From positions 248,001 through 312,000 of the forward strand of contig NZ_JAPDNQ010000002.1 in NCBI RefSeq assembly GCF_025989145.1: a stretch of DNA of 64,000 nt. Direction: 5' to 3'. Shown here one piece after another: positions 56,355-64,000 of this stretch. Position 1 is the first letter of the stretch. Every line of letters starts with the position of its first letter. The notes under the pieces were generated by a model. The model was not told the origin of the DNA. It ran no database searches and saw nothing but the letters and a program-made list of their open reading frames with translations. The DNA is from Microbacterium sp. SSM24. Lineage in GTDB: Bacteria; Actinomycetota; Actinomycetes; Actinomycetales; Microbacteriaceae. Position numbers and translations under genes: made by a program.

Positions 56355-56897
56355 ATGACGATCTCGCAAGACGCCGCCGTCCTCGCGGTCGCGGGGCGCG
56401 CCCCCGGCATCCATCCGGAGGCGTTCGTCGCCTCCGGCGCTCGCGTGATCGGAGACGTCACCCTCGCTGCGGGCGCCAGCGTCTGGTACAACGCGGTGCT
56501 GCGGGGCGACAGCGACACGATCACCGTTGGTGCGGGGAGCAATCTCCAGGACAACGTCTCCGTGCACGTCGATGCGGGCCACCCTGTCGTCATCGGCAGC
56601 AACGTGTCGGTGGGTCACAACGCCGTCGTGCACGGGTGCACGATCGGCGACGGATCGCTCATCGGCATGGGGAGCGTGGTTCTCTCGGGCGCAGTGATCG
56701 GAGACGGATGCCTCGTCGCGGCCGGTGCGGTCGTGCTCGAGGGCACGGTCGTCCCGCCGGGGTCTCTCGTGGCCGGTGTGCCGGCGAAGGTGCGACGGGA
56801 GCTCACCGACGAGGAGCGCGCGGGCATCGTGCGCAACGCCGACGCCTACCTCGCGCACCTGGCCGTGCACCGAGGTGCGAGGCCGACCGCCGGCTGA
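56355..56897 (+). CDS. Gamma carbonic anhydrase family protein
   Basis: A 180-residue left-handed beta-helix protein with hexapeptide repeats (VIGDVTLAAGASVWYNAVLR). Three His likely bind the metal: SVHVDAGHPVVIGSNVSVGH and NAVVHGCTIGDG. Length and lack of the acidic proton-shuttle loop place it with the CamH/YrdA group, in which carbonic anhydrase activity varies. Converges on a hydrolase gene with a single base between stops. Confidence 0.93.
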   Translation: MTISQDAAVLAVAGRAPGIHPEAFVASGARVIGDVTLAAGASVWYNAVLRGDSDTITVGAGSNLQDNVSVHVDAGHPVVIGSNVSVGHNAVVHGCTIGDGSLIGMGSVVLSGAVIGDGCLVAAGAVVLEGTVVPPGSLVAGVPAKVRRELTDEERAGIVRNADAYLAHLAVHRGARPTAG

Positions 56898-56898
56898 C

Positions 56899-57810
56899 TC
56901 AGTCGGCGCTCGCCTTGGGCGGCGGGTGGTGCTTGCCGCGGTGCACCTCGTAGAGCCGCACGTAGCCCGGCCATGACGGGTCGTTCACGATGGCCTCATC
57001 GTCCATGAAGGCACGGATGACGTGCGCGAGCTGGCCGGGGTGACTGAAGTTGATCGCGTGCGCCGCGCCCTCGAGGAGGACGACGAGGACGTGACTGTCG
57101 GTCTGACTCGCGATCTCATCGACACGGTGCGCGTGGGGGAGCAGCGGGTCGCGTTCGCCGAGCACCACGAGAGTGGGGATCTTCATCTCGAGCAGCCGCT
57201 GCAGCGACGGATACTGCGTCAGCGCCTTGAACATGCGCACCGTGCTGGGTACGCCGAAGCGCACGTAGTCGGGCACGGCGACGCGCGCCATGCGGGTGGG
57301 CTCGCGCGGGGCATCCTTCGAGAGCTGTGTGATCGCGCGGCGCAGCGGCTGGTTGAAGAGCCCGCCCGCGGGGGAGACGAGGACGGCGCGGTCGATCCGC
57401 TCCGGGTAGGTGTGGGCGAACTCGATGATGACGGGGCATCCCATCGAGTTGCCGACCAGCGTGGCCTTCTCGACGCCGCGGTCGTCCATGAAGTCGCGGG
57501 CCGCTTCGGCGAGGTCGGGGATGTCGAGCATGTCCCGCCGCTTTCCGCTGCGGCCGAAGCCCGGGAGGTCGGGCACATACGTGTGGAACTCGTCGGCGAG
57601 CCGCTCCGCCGTCGGCAGCAGGTAGCGACCGGACAGTCCGAAGCCGTGCACGTGCATCATCACGCGCGGGTCGTCGGGCCGCACCGGCGACTCCCGGTAG
57701 AAGACGTCGACGTCGTCGATGCGCGTCCACTTCTCGGCGAGGGTGGATGCTGGGCGGCGCGGCAGCTTCCGCGGCTTCGGCGCTTGTGCCGGCGGTGTCG
57801 GCTCGGCCAT
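56899..57810 (-). CDS. Alpha/beta hydrolase
   Basis: A 303-residue hydrolase of the epoxide-hydrolase/MhpC-like type: oxyanion HVHGFGLSGR, DLPGFGRSGKRRD, nucleophile Ser122 in LVGNSMGCPV, acid in LGERDPLLPH and His in LEGAAHAINFSHPGQL. Soluble, no signal peptide. GGGAG seven bases before ATG 57810 fixes the start. Its substrate cannot be read. Confidence 0.9.
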   Translation of the reverse strand: MAEPTPPAQAPKPRKLPRRPASTLAEKWTRIDDVDVFYRESPVRPDDPRVMMHVHGFGLSGRYLLPTAERLADEFHTYVPDLPGFGRSGKRRDMLDIPDLAEAARDFMDDRGVEKATLVGNSMGCPVIIEFAHTYPERIDRAVLVSPAGGLFNQPLRRAITQLSKDAPREPTRMARVAVPDYVRFGVPSTVRMFKALTQYPSLQRLLEMKIPTLVVLGERDPLLPHAHRVDEIASQTDSHVLVVLLEGAAHAINFSHPGQLAHVIRAFMDDEAIVNDPSWPGYVRLYEVHRGKHHPPPKASAD

Positions 57811-57996
57811 CGCGTTCTCCCTCGTGTGTCCGGTCCCTCTGCCGAATTCTGCCGCGCGGCGGCCGTGTGCGTAAGTATGAGGCGGAGGAAATCACCCTCC
57901 CGCCGTCGCACGGGGAGCGCAGCCCGGTGCCGAAGGCGAGAGGGTACCGTGGCAGGCGCGCCGCAGCGGGTGGCGCGGGAACCGGGAGGACGACCC

Positions 57997-59430
57997 ATGA
58001 GCATCGTGCGGGAGATCTTCCGTCGCAAGCCGGTCCTTCCGCCGGCACCGACGCCGGGCGGTCTGACTCGCGGTATCGGCACCTTCCAGCTCGCGATGCT
58101 GGGCGTCGGTGCGACGATCGGCACGGGCGTCTTCTTCGTCATGCATGAGGCCGTGCCGCTCGCCGGGCCCGCGGTCATCGTCGCGTTCGTGGTCGCCGCC
58201 ATCGCGGCCGGCCTGTCGGCGGTCTGCTACGCCGAGATGGCCTCGGCCGTGCCGGTGTCCGGATCGACCTACTCCTACGCCTACGCCACGCTCGGCGAGG
58301 TCGTCGCGATCGGCGTCGCCGCGTGCCTGGTGCTCGAGTACGGCGTGTCGACCGCGGCCGTCGCCTCGGGCTGGAGCGGCTACCTCGGTCGTCTCGTCGG
58401 AGATCTCTTCGGCTGGACCATCCCGACCGCGCTGACCGTGGGTCCGCTCGAGGGCGGGCTCATCAATCTGCCCTCGGTCGTGCTGGTCGGCCTGTGCGCG
58501 CTGCTGCTGATCCGAGGGACGCGGGAGTCGGCGACCGTCAACACCGTCATGGTGATCATCAAGATCGGCGTGCTGCTGATGTTCGGCGCGATCGCCATCA
58601 GCGCGTTCAACGCCGACAACTTCGCCGATTTCGCGCCGCACGGTGCTGCCGGCGTGACCGCCGCCGCCGGAACCATCTTCTTCACCTTCATCGGGCTCGA
58701 CGCCGTGTCCACGGCCGGGGACGAGGTGCGTGATCCGCAGCGGTCGCTGCCGCGGGCCATCCTGATCGCGCTGGCGGTCGTCGTGGCGGTGTACCTCTTC
58801 GTCGCTTTCGCCGCGGTCGGCGCGCAGCCGTGGCAGGACTTCGAGGACCCCGACCAGCAGAGCGCCGGTCTCGCCGTGATCCTCGGCGACGTGCTCGGCG
58901 CACAGTGGCCGGCGACCGTGCTCGCGGCCGGAGCGGTGATCTCGATCTTCTCGGTCACGCTCGTGACACTGTTCGGGCAGAGCCGCATCCTTCACGCCAT
59001 CGGACGGGACGGCCTGCTGCCGCGGCCGTTCGCCCGCGTGGCACCGCACACGCACACGCCGGTGTTCTCGACGGTCGTCGCGGCGGTGGTGGTCGCTCTC
59101 CTGGCCGGATTCATTCCGCTGTCGAACCTGTGGGACCTGGTGTCGATGGGCACCCTCGTCGCCTTCATCGTCGTGTCGCTGGCCGTGATGGTGCTGCGGC
59201 GCACACGACCCGACCTGCCCCGCGCATTCCGCGTTCCCGGGTATCCCGTCACGCCGATCCTGTCGATCCTGGCGTGCGGCTACCTGATCTCGGGTCTCGG
59301 CTGGGAGACGTACGCATGGTTCGCCGCGTGGGTCCTCGTCGTGCTCGCGTTCTACCTGCTGTGGGGCCGCCGTCACAGCCTGCTCGCGAGCGCTCGGGAG
59401 GGGACGGATGCCGCATCCCCGACTCCGTAG
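57997..59430 (+). CDS. Amino acid permease (APC superfamily)
   Basis: A 477-residue transporter with about 12 spans. The family features are LAMLGVGATIGTGVFFVMHE in span 1, FFTFIGLDAVSTAGDEVRDP near spans 6-7, and RPFARVAPHTHTPVFSTV. It is close to cationic amino acid (CAT/YfnA-type) permeases. ATG 57997 has GGGAGGA six bases upstream. The divergent gap to the hydrolase (186 bases) holds its promoter, though no clear -10 is evident. Confidence 0.93.
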   Translation: MSIVREIFRRKPVLPPAPTPGGLTRGIGTFQLAMLGVGATIGTGVFFVMHEAVPLAGPAVIVAFVVAAIAAGLSAVCYAEMASAVPVSGSTYSYAYATLGEVVAIGVAACLVLEYGVSTAAVASGWSGYLGRLVGDLFGWTIPTALTVGPLEGGLINLPSVVLVGLCALLLIRGTRESATVNTVMVIIKIGVLLMFGAIAISAFNADNFADFAPHGAAGVTAAAGTIFFTFIGLDAVSTAGDEVRDPQRSLPRAILIALAVVVAVYLFVAFAAVGAQPWQDFEDPDQQSAGLAVILGDVLGAQWPATVLAAGAVISIFSVTLVTLFGQSRILHAIGRDGLLPRPFARVAPHTHTPVFSTVVAAVVVALLAGFIPLSNLWDLVSMGTLVAFIVVSLAVMVLRRTRPDLPRAFRVPGYPVTPILSILACGYLISGLGWETYAWFAAWVLVVLAFYLLWGRRHSLLASAREGTDAASPTP

Positions 59431-59505
59431 CGAGGACTCCGCCACCGTCAACCCCATCCCGGTCTCCCGCGCATCGCGTTAGCGTGAATCGACGGAAGGA
59501 CTCTC

Positions 59506-60150
59506 ATGGCCCGCATCCTGATCTTCGGCGGACACGGAAAGGTCGCCCTGCTGCTCGAGCCGATGCTCGTGGCCCAGGGGCACACCGTGACAGCGGTCAT
59601 CCGCAACCCCGACCACGAGGCCGACGTCGCGGCGACCGGCGCGCAGCCGCTGGTGGCCGACATCGAGTCGTTGGACGTCGGCCAGCTGACCAACGTGATC
59701 GGCGGCAACGACGTCGTCATCTGGTCGGCCGGCGCAGGCGGCGGTGATCCCGCCCGCACATACGCCGTCGATCGCGACGCGGCGATCCGATCGATGACCG
59801 CAGCGTCGGCGGCCTCGGTCACGCGGTACGTCATGGTGTCGTGGATCGGTTCCCGCGAAGACCACGGCGTCGACGCGGAGTCTTCGTTCTTCGCCTATGC
59901 CGATGCGAAGTGGGCGGCCGACGCGCACCTCGCGGCGAGCGATCTGGACTGGACGATCCTCGCGCCGGGCACGCTCACCCTCGACGCTCCCACGGGCCGC
60001 ATCGCCCTCGACCCCGAAGGTCGCGGCGAGGTGTCGCGCGCGGATGTGGCCGCCGTGATCGCGGCGACCGTCTCCGACGACACGACGATCGGCCGCACTC
60101 TGCGGTTCGGTGCGGGGGACGAGCACATCGGCCACGCCGTGGCGGGCTGA
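59506..60150 (+). CDS. NAD(P)-binding Rossmann protein (atypical SDR)
   Basis: A 214-residue protein of the NAD(P)H-binding, NmrA/SDR_a5 type. The dinucleotide loop is ARILIFGGHGKVALLLE; other pieces are VVIWSAGAG and YADAKWAADAHLAAS with the Tyr/Lys-like pair displaced, so catalysis is doubtful. It may be a redox sensor or reductase. TAGCGT lies 32 bases before the ATG, with GGAAGGA as ribosome site, so this gene has a normal leader. Confidence 0.9.
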   Translation: MARILIFGGHGKVALLLEPMLVAQGHTVTAVIRNPDHEADVAATGAQPLVADIESLDVGQLTNVIGGNDVVIWSAGAGGGDPARTYAVDRDAAIRSMTAASAASVTRYVMVSWIGSREDHGVDAESSFFAYADAKWAADAHLAASDLDWTILAPGTLTLDAPTGRIALDPEGRGEVSRADVAAVIAATVSDDTTIGRTLRFGAGDEHIGHAVAG

Positions 60151-60166
60151 GCCCCGTGGCCCGGGT

Positions 60167-60376
60167 TCAGTCGATCAGGGTGAAGCGAGGACCCGCGACG
60201 CCGTCGCGATCGACCGCCTCGTTCCACATACCGACGGGCCGCACCCACAGCCCCTGCTCGCCCGAGAGCGGCCGGTAGACGACGAGCTCCTCCTCGGTCT
60301 CGGAGTGGCGTGCGACGCCGATGACCGTGTAGAGGCCTCCCTTGAAATGGCGGTACGTGCCGGGCGCGATCGTCAT
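60167..60376 (-). CDS. DUF1653 domain protein
   Basis: A 69-residue protein with the DUF1653 pattern: PGTYRHFKGGLYTVIGVARH and LVVYRPLSGEQGLWVRP then MWNE. It is a small beta-rich fold of unknown function. Divergent from the alcohol dehydrogenase gene with 54 bases between the start codons; both have a leaderless -10. Confidence 0.9.
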   Translation of the reverse strand: MTIAPGTYRHFKGGLYTVIGVARHSETEEELVVYRPLSGEQGLWVRPVGMWNEAVDRDGVAGPRFTLID

Positions 60377-60382
60377 GCGCCC

Positions 60383-60388
60383 ACCCTA
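60383..60388 (-). promoter_or_regulatory. Leaderless -10 for the DUF1653 gene
   Basis: Minus-strand TAGGGT, six bases before ATG 60376. Confidence 0.55.
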
Positions 60389-60416
60389 CGGGCGGTCCCG
60401 CCCGACCGCGGGTCGG
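60389..60416. promoter_or_regulatory. Two overlapping dyads between divergent -10 hexamers
   Basis: CGGGCGG-TC-CCGCCCG (60389-60404) and CCGACC-GCG-GGTCGG (60402-60416) share three bases. They fill the 30 bases that separate the two -10 elements, where both -35 regions must lie. Confidence 0.45.
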
Positions 60417-60418
60417 CC

Positions 60419-60424
60419 TAGGCT
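60419..60424 (+). promoter_or_regulatory. Leaderless -10 for the alcohol dehydrogenase gene
   Basis: TAGGCT, spacer CGACAC, ATG 60431. Confidence 0.6.
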
Positions 60425-60430
60425 CGACAC

Positions 60431-61480
60431 ATGCTTGCCACCGTCATCCACGCTCCGCGCGACATCCGCGTCGAAGAGGTCCCCGATCCTTCCCTCTCCA
60501 CCGGCGCCGACGCCATCGTCCGCGTCGTCGCCGCCTGCGTGTGCGGTTCGGACCTCTGGCCCTACCGCGGCGTCACCCCGACCGACGAGCCCCACCGCAT
60601 CGGCCATGAGTTCGTGGGGGTCGTGGAGGAGGTCGGCCCCGAGGTCCGCGCGGTGAAGCCGGGCGACTTCGTCATCGCGCCGTTCTACGTGTGCGACGGG
60701 ACGTGCGCCAACTGCCGCAACGGTGTGAGCACGTCGTGCCTCGCCGGCGGCTGGTGGGGGAGCGACGACCGGTTCGGCGGCTTCGCCGACGGCGGGCAGG
60801 GCGAGCGCGTGCGCGTGCCGCTCGCCGACGGCACCCTCGCCGTCGTACCGGGTCCGGTGGCCGACGAGGAGATTCCCGGGCTGCTGACTCTGAGCGACGT
60901 CATGGGCACGGGCCACCATGCCGCCGTGTCCGCGGGCGTCGGCGCCGGCGATACGGTGGCCGTCGTCGGGGACGGCGCGGTCGGCCTCTGCGCGATCATC
61001 GCGGCGAAGCGGCTCGGAGCCACGACGATCATCGCCATGTCGCGGCATCCGCAGCGCCAGGCACTTGCGCGCGAGTTCGGCGCCACCGACATCGTCGAAG
61101 AGCGAGGGGATGCCGGGGTCGCGCGCATCCGCGAGCTCACCGGTGGAATCGGCGCCGATCGCGTGCTCGAGTGCGTGGGCACCAAGGAGTCGATGGACCA
61201 GGCGCTGCGCTCGGCCCGGCCCGGCGGCCGCGTCGGCTACGTCGGCGTCCCGAACGGCGGTCCCGAGCTGCCGATCCGCCAGATGTTCGGCCGGAACGTC
61301 GGCGTCGCCGGGGGGGTGGCGCCGGTGCGCGGCTACATCGAGGAGCTCCTGCCCGACGTGCGGTCGGGGGCCATCCGCCCGGGTCTGGTCTTCGATCTGG
61401 AGCTGCCGCTCGCGGAAGCGGCCGAAGCCTACGCGGCGATGGACGAGCGTCGCGCGACGAAGGTGCTGCTTCGCCCGTAG
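60431..61480 (+). CDS. Zinc-dependent alcohol dehydrogenase family protein
   Basis: A 349-residue MDR oxidoreductase. Catalytic zinc ligands are Cys in CVCGSDLWPYRG and the His/Glu in RIGHEFVGVVEE. The structural zinc loop is CDGTCANCRNGVSTSC; the NAD(P) loop is VAVVGDGAVGLCAIIAAKRL. The alcohol or aldehyde is unknown. It ends 229 bases before rpsA. Confidence 0.94.
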   Translation: MLATVIHAPRDIRVEEVPDPSLSTGADAIVRVVAACVCGSDLWPYRGVTPTDEPHRIGHEFVGVVEEVGPEVRAVKPGDFVIAPFYVCDGTCANCRNGVSTSCLAGGWWGSDDRFGGFADGGQGERVRVPLADGTLAVVPGPVADEEIPGLLTLSDVMGTGHHAAVSAGVGAGDTVAVVGDGAVGLCAIIAAKRLGATTIIAMSRHPQRQALAREFGATDIVEERGDAGVARIRELTGGIGADRVLECVGTKESMDQALRSARPGGRVGYVGVPNGGPELPIRQMFGRNVGVAGGVAPVRGYIEELLPDVRSGAIRPGLVFDLELPLAEAAEAYAAMDERRATKVLLRP

Positions 61481-61521
61481 CGCCCGGCCCGGGAACATCG
61501 CGGGCGCGGCCCGCGTTCTGT

Positions 61522-61527
61522 TACTCT
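61522..61527 (+). promoter_or_regulatory. -10 hexamer TACTCT for rpsA
   Basis: TACTCT (in the string GTTACTCTGG) predicts a start site near 61534 and a leader of about 175 bases. Confidence 0.5.
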
Positions 61528-61531
61528 GGAG

Positions 61532-61593
61532 TGTCACTCGTGTGGCTCTCTTGCCACGCCTCGGCTCCGGCTTCCGCCAGGAGCAGAGTGACA
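61532..61593 (+). promoter_or_regulatory. Branched RNA fold at the 5' end of the rpsA leader
   Basis: TGTCACTC (61532-61539) pairs perfectly with GAGTGACA (61586-61593). It encloses two hairpins: GTGGC/GCCAC (61542-61546 with 61553-61557) and GCTCC/GGAGC (61564-61568 with 61580-61584). This is a three-way junction at the very start of the transcript. Confidence 0.45.
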
Positions 61594-61709
61594 TCGCACC
61601 ACAACAATCCGCTTCGCTTCGGCTCGAGGCTTCCGTTCGCCATCGTGCGACCGGAGGGCAGAATCTCGGACCGAGCCCGACACCCAACCCAACAAGGACA
61701 ACCCACTAC

Positions 61710-63158
61710 ATGACTACCGCAACGACCGCCCCGGCCACCAAGCAGGTCGCCATCAACGACATCGGATCTGCTGAGGACTTCCTGGCCGCGGTCGAATTGA
61801 CCCTCAAGTTCTTCAACGACGGCGACCTCATCGAAGGAACCGTCGTGAAGATCGACCGCGACGAGGTCCTCCTCGACGTCGGCTACAAGACCGAGGGTGT
61901 CATCCCCTCGCGCGAGCTCTCCATCAAGCACGACGTCGACCCCAACGAGGTCGTCAAGGTCGGCGACGCCGTCGAGGCGCTCGTTCTCCAGAAGGAGGAC
62001 AAGGAAGGCCGCCTCATCCTGTCGAAGAAGCGCGCTCAGTACGAGCGCGCCTGGGGTGACGTCGAGAAGATCAAGGAGAACGACGGTGTCGTGACCGGTT
62101 CGGTCATCGAGGTCGTCAAGGGTGGTCTCATCGTCGACATCGGCCTCCGCGGCTTCCTCCCCGCGTCGCTCATCGAGCTGCGCCGCGTCCGCGACCTCAC
62201 GCCGTACCTCGGCCAGGAGATCGAGGCGAAGATCCTCGAGCTCGACAAGAACCGCAACAACGTCGTGCTCTCGCGCCGCGCTCTGCTCGAGCAGACGCAG
62301 TCCGAGTCGCGCACCACGTTCCTGAACAACCTGCACAAGGGTCAGGTCCGCAAGGGCGTCGTCTCGTCGATCGTCAACTTCGGTGCGTTCGTCGATCTGG
62401 GCGGCGTGGACGGCCTCGTGCACGTCTCCGAGCTCTCGTGGAAGCACATCGAGCACGCCTCCGAGGTCGTCGAGGTCGGCCAGGAGGTCACCGTCGAGAT
62501 CCTCGAGGTCGACCTGGACCGCGAGCGCGTGTCGCTCTCGCTCAAGGCGACCCAGGAGGACCCGTGGCAGGTCTTCGCCCGCACGCACGCGATCGGTCAG
62601 GTCGCGCCGGGCAAGGTCACCAAGCTGGTCCCGTTCGGTGCGTTCGTGCGCGTCGCAGACGGCATCGAGGGCCTCGTGCACATCTCGGAGCTGTCGGGCA
62701 AGCACGTCGAGCTCGCCGAGCAGGTCGTGTCGGTCGGCGAAGAGGTCTTCGTCAAGATCATCGACATCGACCTCGAGCGTCGCCGCATCTCGCTCTCGCT
62801 CAAGCAGGCGAACGAGTCGGTCGACCCCAACGGCACCGAGTTCGACCCCGCCCTCTACGGCATGGTCACGGAGTACGACGAGAACGGCGAGTACAAGTAC
62901 CCCGAGGGCTTCGACCCCGAGACCAACGCCTGGCTCGAGGGCTTCGACGCCCAGCGCGAGAAGTGGGAGCAGGAGTACGCCGCTGCCCAGGGTCGCTGGG
63001 AGGCTCACAAGGCTGCTGTCGCCAAGGCCCTCGAGGCCGAGGCGAACGCGCCCGTCGAGACCGGCTCCTCGAGCTTCTCCTCGGAGAGCGCCTCGAGCGG
63101 CACGCTGGCCGACGACGAGGCTCTCGCCGCACTGCGCGAGAAGCTGTCGGGCCGCTGA
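61710..63158 (+). CDS. rpsA: 30S ribosomal protein S1
   Basis: S1 brings mRNA to the 30S subunit. The 482-residue actinobacterial form has four S1 OB-folds (about 35-105, 120-190, 205-280 and 290-365), each with a 'G-x-V...G-x-F-V' pattern such as GVVSSIVNFGAFVDLGGVDG and GKVTKLVPFGAFVRVADGIE. An acidic low-complexity tail follows (Glu/Ala/Ser-rich). ATG 61710 follows AAGGACA. Codon bias is extreme and the gene has no GGATGC/GCATCC word, unlike its neighbours. Confidence 0.98.
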   Translation: MTTATTAPATKQVAINDIGSAEDFLAAVELTLKFFNDGDLIEGTVVKIDRDEVLLDVGYKTEGVIPSRELSIKHDVDPNEVVKVGDAVEALVLQKEDKEGRLILSKKRAQYERAWGDVEKIKENDGVVTGSVIEVVKGGLIVDIGLRGFLPASLIELRRVRDLTPYLGQEIEAKILELDKNRNNVVLSRRALLEQTQSESRTTFLNNLHKGQVRKGVVSSIVNFGAFVDLGGVDGLVHVSELSWKHIEHASEVVEVGQEVTVEILEVDLDRERVSLSLKATQEDPWQVFARTHAIGQVAPGKVTKLVPFGAFVRVADGIEGLVHISELSGKHVELAEQVVSVGEEVFVKIIDIDLERRRISLSLKQANESVDPNGTEFDPALYGMVTEYDENGEYKYPEGFDPETNAWLEGFDAQREKWEQEYAAAQGRWEAHKAAVAKALEAEANAPVETGSSSFSSESASSGTLADDEALAALREKLSGR

Positions 63159-63205
63159 TCTCCGGATCAACGATCGAGTAGCGCACAGCGCTCATCGAGA
63201 TCCAG

Positions 63206-63237
63206 AAAGGGCCGGGACCTTCGGGTTCCGGCCCTTT
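63206..63237 (+). terminator. rpsA terminator with TTCG loop
   Basis: AAAGGGCCGGGACC, loop TTCG, GGTTCCGGCCCTTT: a 14-pair stem with one G-T pair, closed by a UUCG tetraloop, ending in TTT. It is 48 bases after the stop codon. Confidence 0.9.
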
Positions 63238-63268
63238 CGCCTGCTCCGACGATGTCGGAGCGGGTTCC

Positions 63269-63274
63269 TAGACT
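63269..63274 (+). promoter_or_regulatory. Leaderless -10 for the GIY-YIG gene
   Basis: TAGACT, seven-base spacer, GTG 63282. It rules against ATG 63252, which lies upstream of the hexamer. Confidence 0.6.
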
Positions 63275-63281
63275 CGCGTCC

Positions 63282-63833
63282 GTGCCCGATCAATGCCTCG
63301 TGAGGAGCGGATGCCGCGGCTCCGTCTCGCCGGAGTCGCCGGTGTCGCTGTGCGACTGGCACCTGGCGGCGGCATCCGAATGGGAGCAGTCCCGCCACGG
63401 AGTCACCGACGTCCTGCCGTCGCCGTGCGGTCTGTGCGGGTCGCCACTGGGCGTGCGGTACCCGTCCGGGTGGCTCTGCGCCGTGTGCGAATGGCGCCAC
63501 GGCGAACTCGTCGACCATGAGCTTCCGCCGCCCCGAGTCGACGTCGTGTACTACCTCCGCTTCGACGATCGGATCAAGATCGGCACGACGGGCAACCCCC
63601 GGCAGCGGCTGTCCGCGATCTGGCACCACGAGCTGCTCGCCTTCGAACGCGGGGACCGCACGCGCGAGCGCCGTCGCCACACGGAGTTCGCGGAAGATCG
63701 CTTCACCGGCACGGAGTGGTTCCGCCGGTCTCCGGCGCTGCTCGCGCACATCGACGTGCTCGCCGCGGGCGTCGATGATCCATGGGCCCTCCACGCGCGC
63801 TGGACCAGCGAGGCGATCGCCCGAGGCGCGTGA
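63282..63833 (+). CDS. GIY-YIG-like nuclease-family protein with Cys knuckles
   Basis: A 183-residue protein. The N-terminal half has CLVRSGC, LCDWH, PCGLCGSPLG and LCAVCEWRH, likely one or two zinc knuckles. The C-terminal half resembles the T5orf172/GIY-YIG fold: VVYYLRFDDRIKIGTTGNPR, a Lys/Arg-rich helix, and the probable metal Glu in GTEWFRR. In the canonical family 'GIY-YIG' is replaced by VYYL...KIG. A nuclease role is inferred from the family. Confidence 0.82.
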   Translation: MPDQCLVRSGCRGSVSPESPVSLCDWHLAAASEWEQSRHGVTDVLPSPCGLCGSPLGVRYPSGWLCAVCEWRHGELVDHELPPPRVDVVYYLRFDDRIKIGTTGNPRQRLSAIWHHELLAFERGDRTRERRRHTEFAEDRFTGTEWFRRSPALLAHIDVLAAGVDDPWALHARWTSEAIARGA

Positions 63834-63902
63834 ACCGAGGGCAGCGCCCGACGGTTTCCGATCCGTCTCGCGTGCCCCGCGCGCGGTTGGCGCGGCATCC
63901 GT

Positions 63903-63908
63903 TACTTT
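63903..63908 (+). promoter_or_regulatory. Leaderless -10 for the right-edge ORF
   Basis: TACTTT, spacer CACCAT, ATG 63915. Confidence 0.4.
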
Positions 63909-63914
63909 CACCAT

Positions 63915-64000
63915 ATGGTCGGCGCGCCGAACGGCGAACAGCGTCGCGCTCGGCGTCCGCCTGAAGCGCGCAGCACTCGCGCGCGCATGACCTGGCTGCG
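63915..64000 (+). CDS. Start of an unidentified gene, cut by the window edge
   Basis: An open frame of 28 codons from ATG 63915 to the window end, with a very basic start (MVGAPNGEQRRARRPPEA, then STRARMTWL). The hexamer six bases upstream fits the start pattern used by many genes here. Basic residues before a hydrophobic turn could lead into a membrane protein. It cannot be identified from this fragment. Confidence 0.4.
   Translation, partial: MVGAPNGEQRRARRPPEARSTRARMTWL

Overview
This 64 kb window looks like chromosomal DNA of a high-GC actinobacterium of the family Microbacteriaceae, most likely Microbacterium or a close relative. The evidence is the GC-rich third codon positions, frequent GTG starts, the pyrH-frr-cdsA order, a second single-stranded DNA-binding protein of the Microbacteriaceae type, an HbO-type truncated globin, and the GlgE glucan route. 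I see no transposase, integrase, prophage, CRISPR array or rRNA. Gene density is very high, no gene-free stretch exceeds 300 bases, and the content is mostly core.

Layout. 1-6 kb: pyrH (cut at the left edge), frr, cdsA, a DivIVA-like repeat protein, a secreted lytic transglycosylase, a zinc-knuckle protein, an alpha/beta hydrolase and an AI-2E-type transporter. 6-9 kb: an odd membrane protein with an internal lipobox, coupled to a thioredoxin-TPR protein. 9-15.3 kb: glgX, glgE and glgB, all on the minus strand. 15.4-20 kb: cysteine desulfurase, mnmA (tRNA 2-thiolation) and ligA. 20-27 kb: a DUF4262 protein, an acyl-CoA ligase, gatCAB and dinB. 27-31 kb: a GerW-like protein and a P-loop kinase, then a minus-strand clpS/DUF2017/metallopeptidase chain, two tiny ORFs, and orn between tRNA-His and tRNA-Arg. 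31-34.8 kb: a divergent YczE-type membrane protein and MocR-type regulator, then a probable SOS-controlled small gene divergent from ssb, and a lipoprotein. 34.9-44.7 kb: ettA, two thioesterases, a flavoprotein, a globin, an MscS channel and pepN. 44.8-53.5 kb: ferrochelatase, rpiB, an Nei/Fpg glycosylase, a PaiB-type protein, an amidohydrolase, and a multicopper oxidase overlapping a two-component system. 53.5-64 kb: dps, an OafA-type acyltransferase, gamma carbonic anhydrase, a hydrolase, an amino-acid permease, an NAD(P)-binding protein, DUF1653, an alcohol dehydrogenase, rpsA, a GIY-YIG protein and the start of one more gene.

How it works together. Several blocks are translationally coupled by ATGA, GTGA or longer overlaps: cdsA/DivIVA-like, membrane protein/thioredoxin, glgE/glgB, gatC-A-B, metallopeptidase/clpS/DUF2017, mscS/globin, PaiB/amidohydrolase, oxidase/kinase/regulator.

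The most unusual signals are not genes. (1) The word GGATGC/GCATCC, especially its octamer GGATGCCG/CGGCATCC, is far too common for the base composition and appears to override normal codon choice. (2) About twenty genes have a TANNNT hexamer exactly 6-7 bases before the start codon, meaning leaderless mRNAs. (3) Several strong dyads or folded leaders sit in front of rpsA, ssb, dps, yczE/yczR and the DUF1653/dehydrogenase pair. No obvious new defence or biosynthetic system is present.
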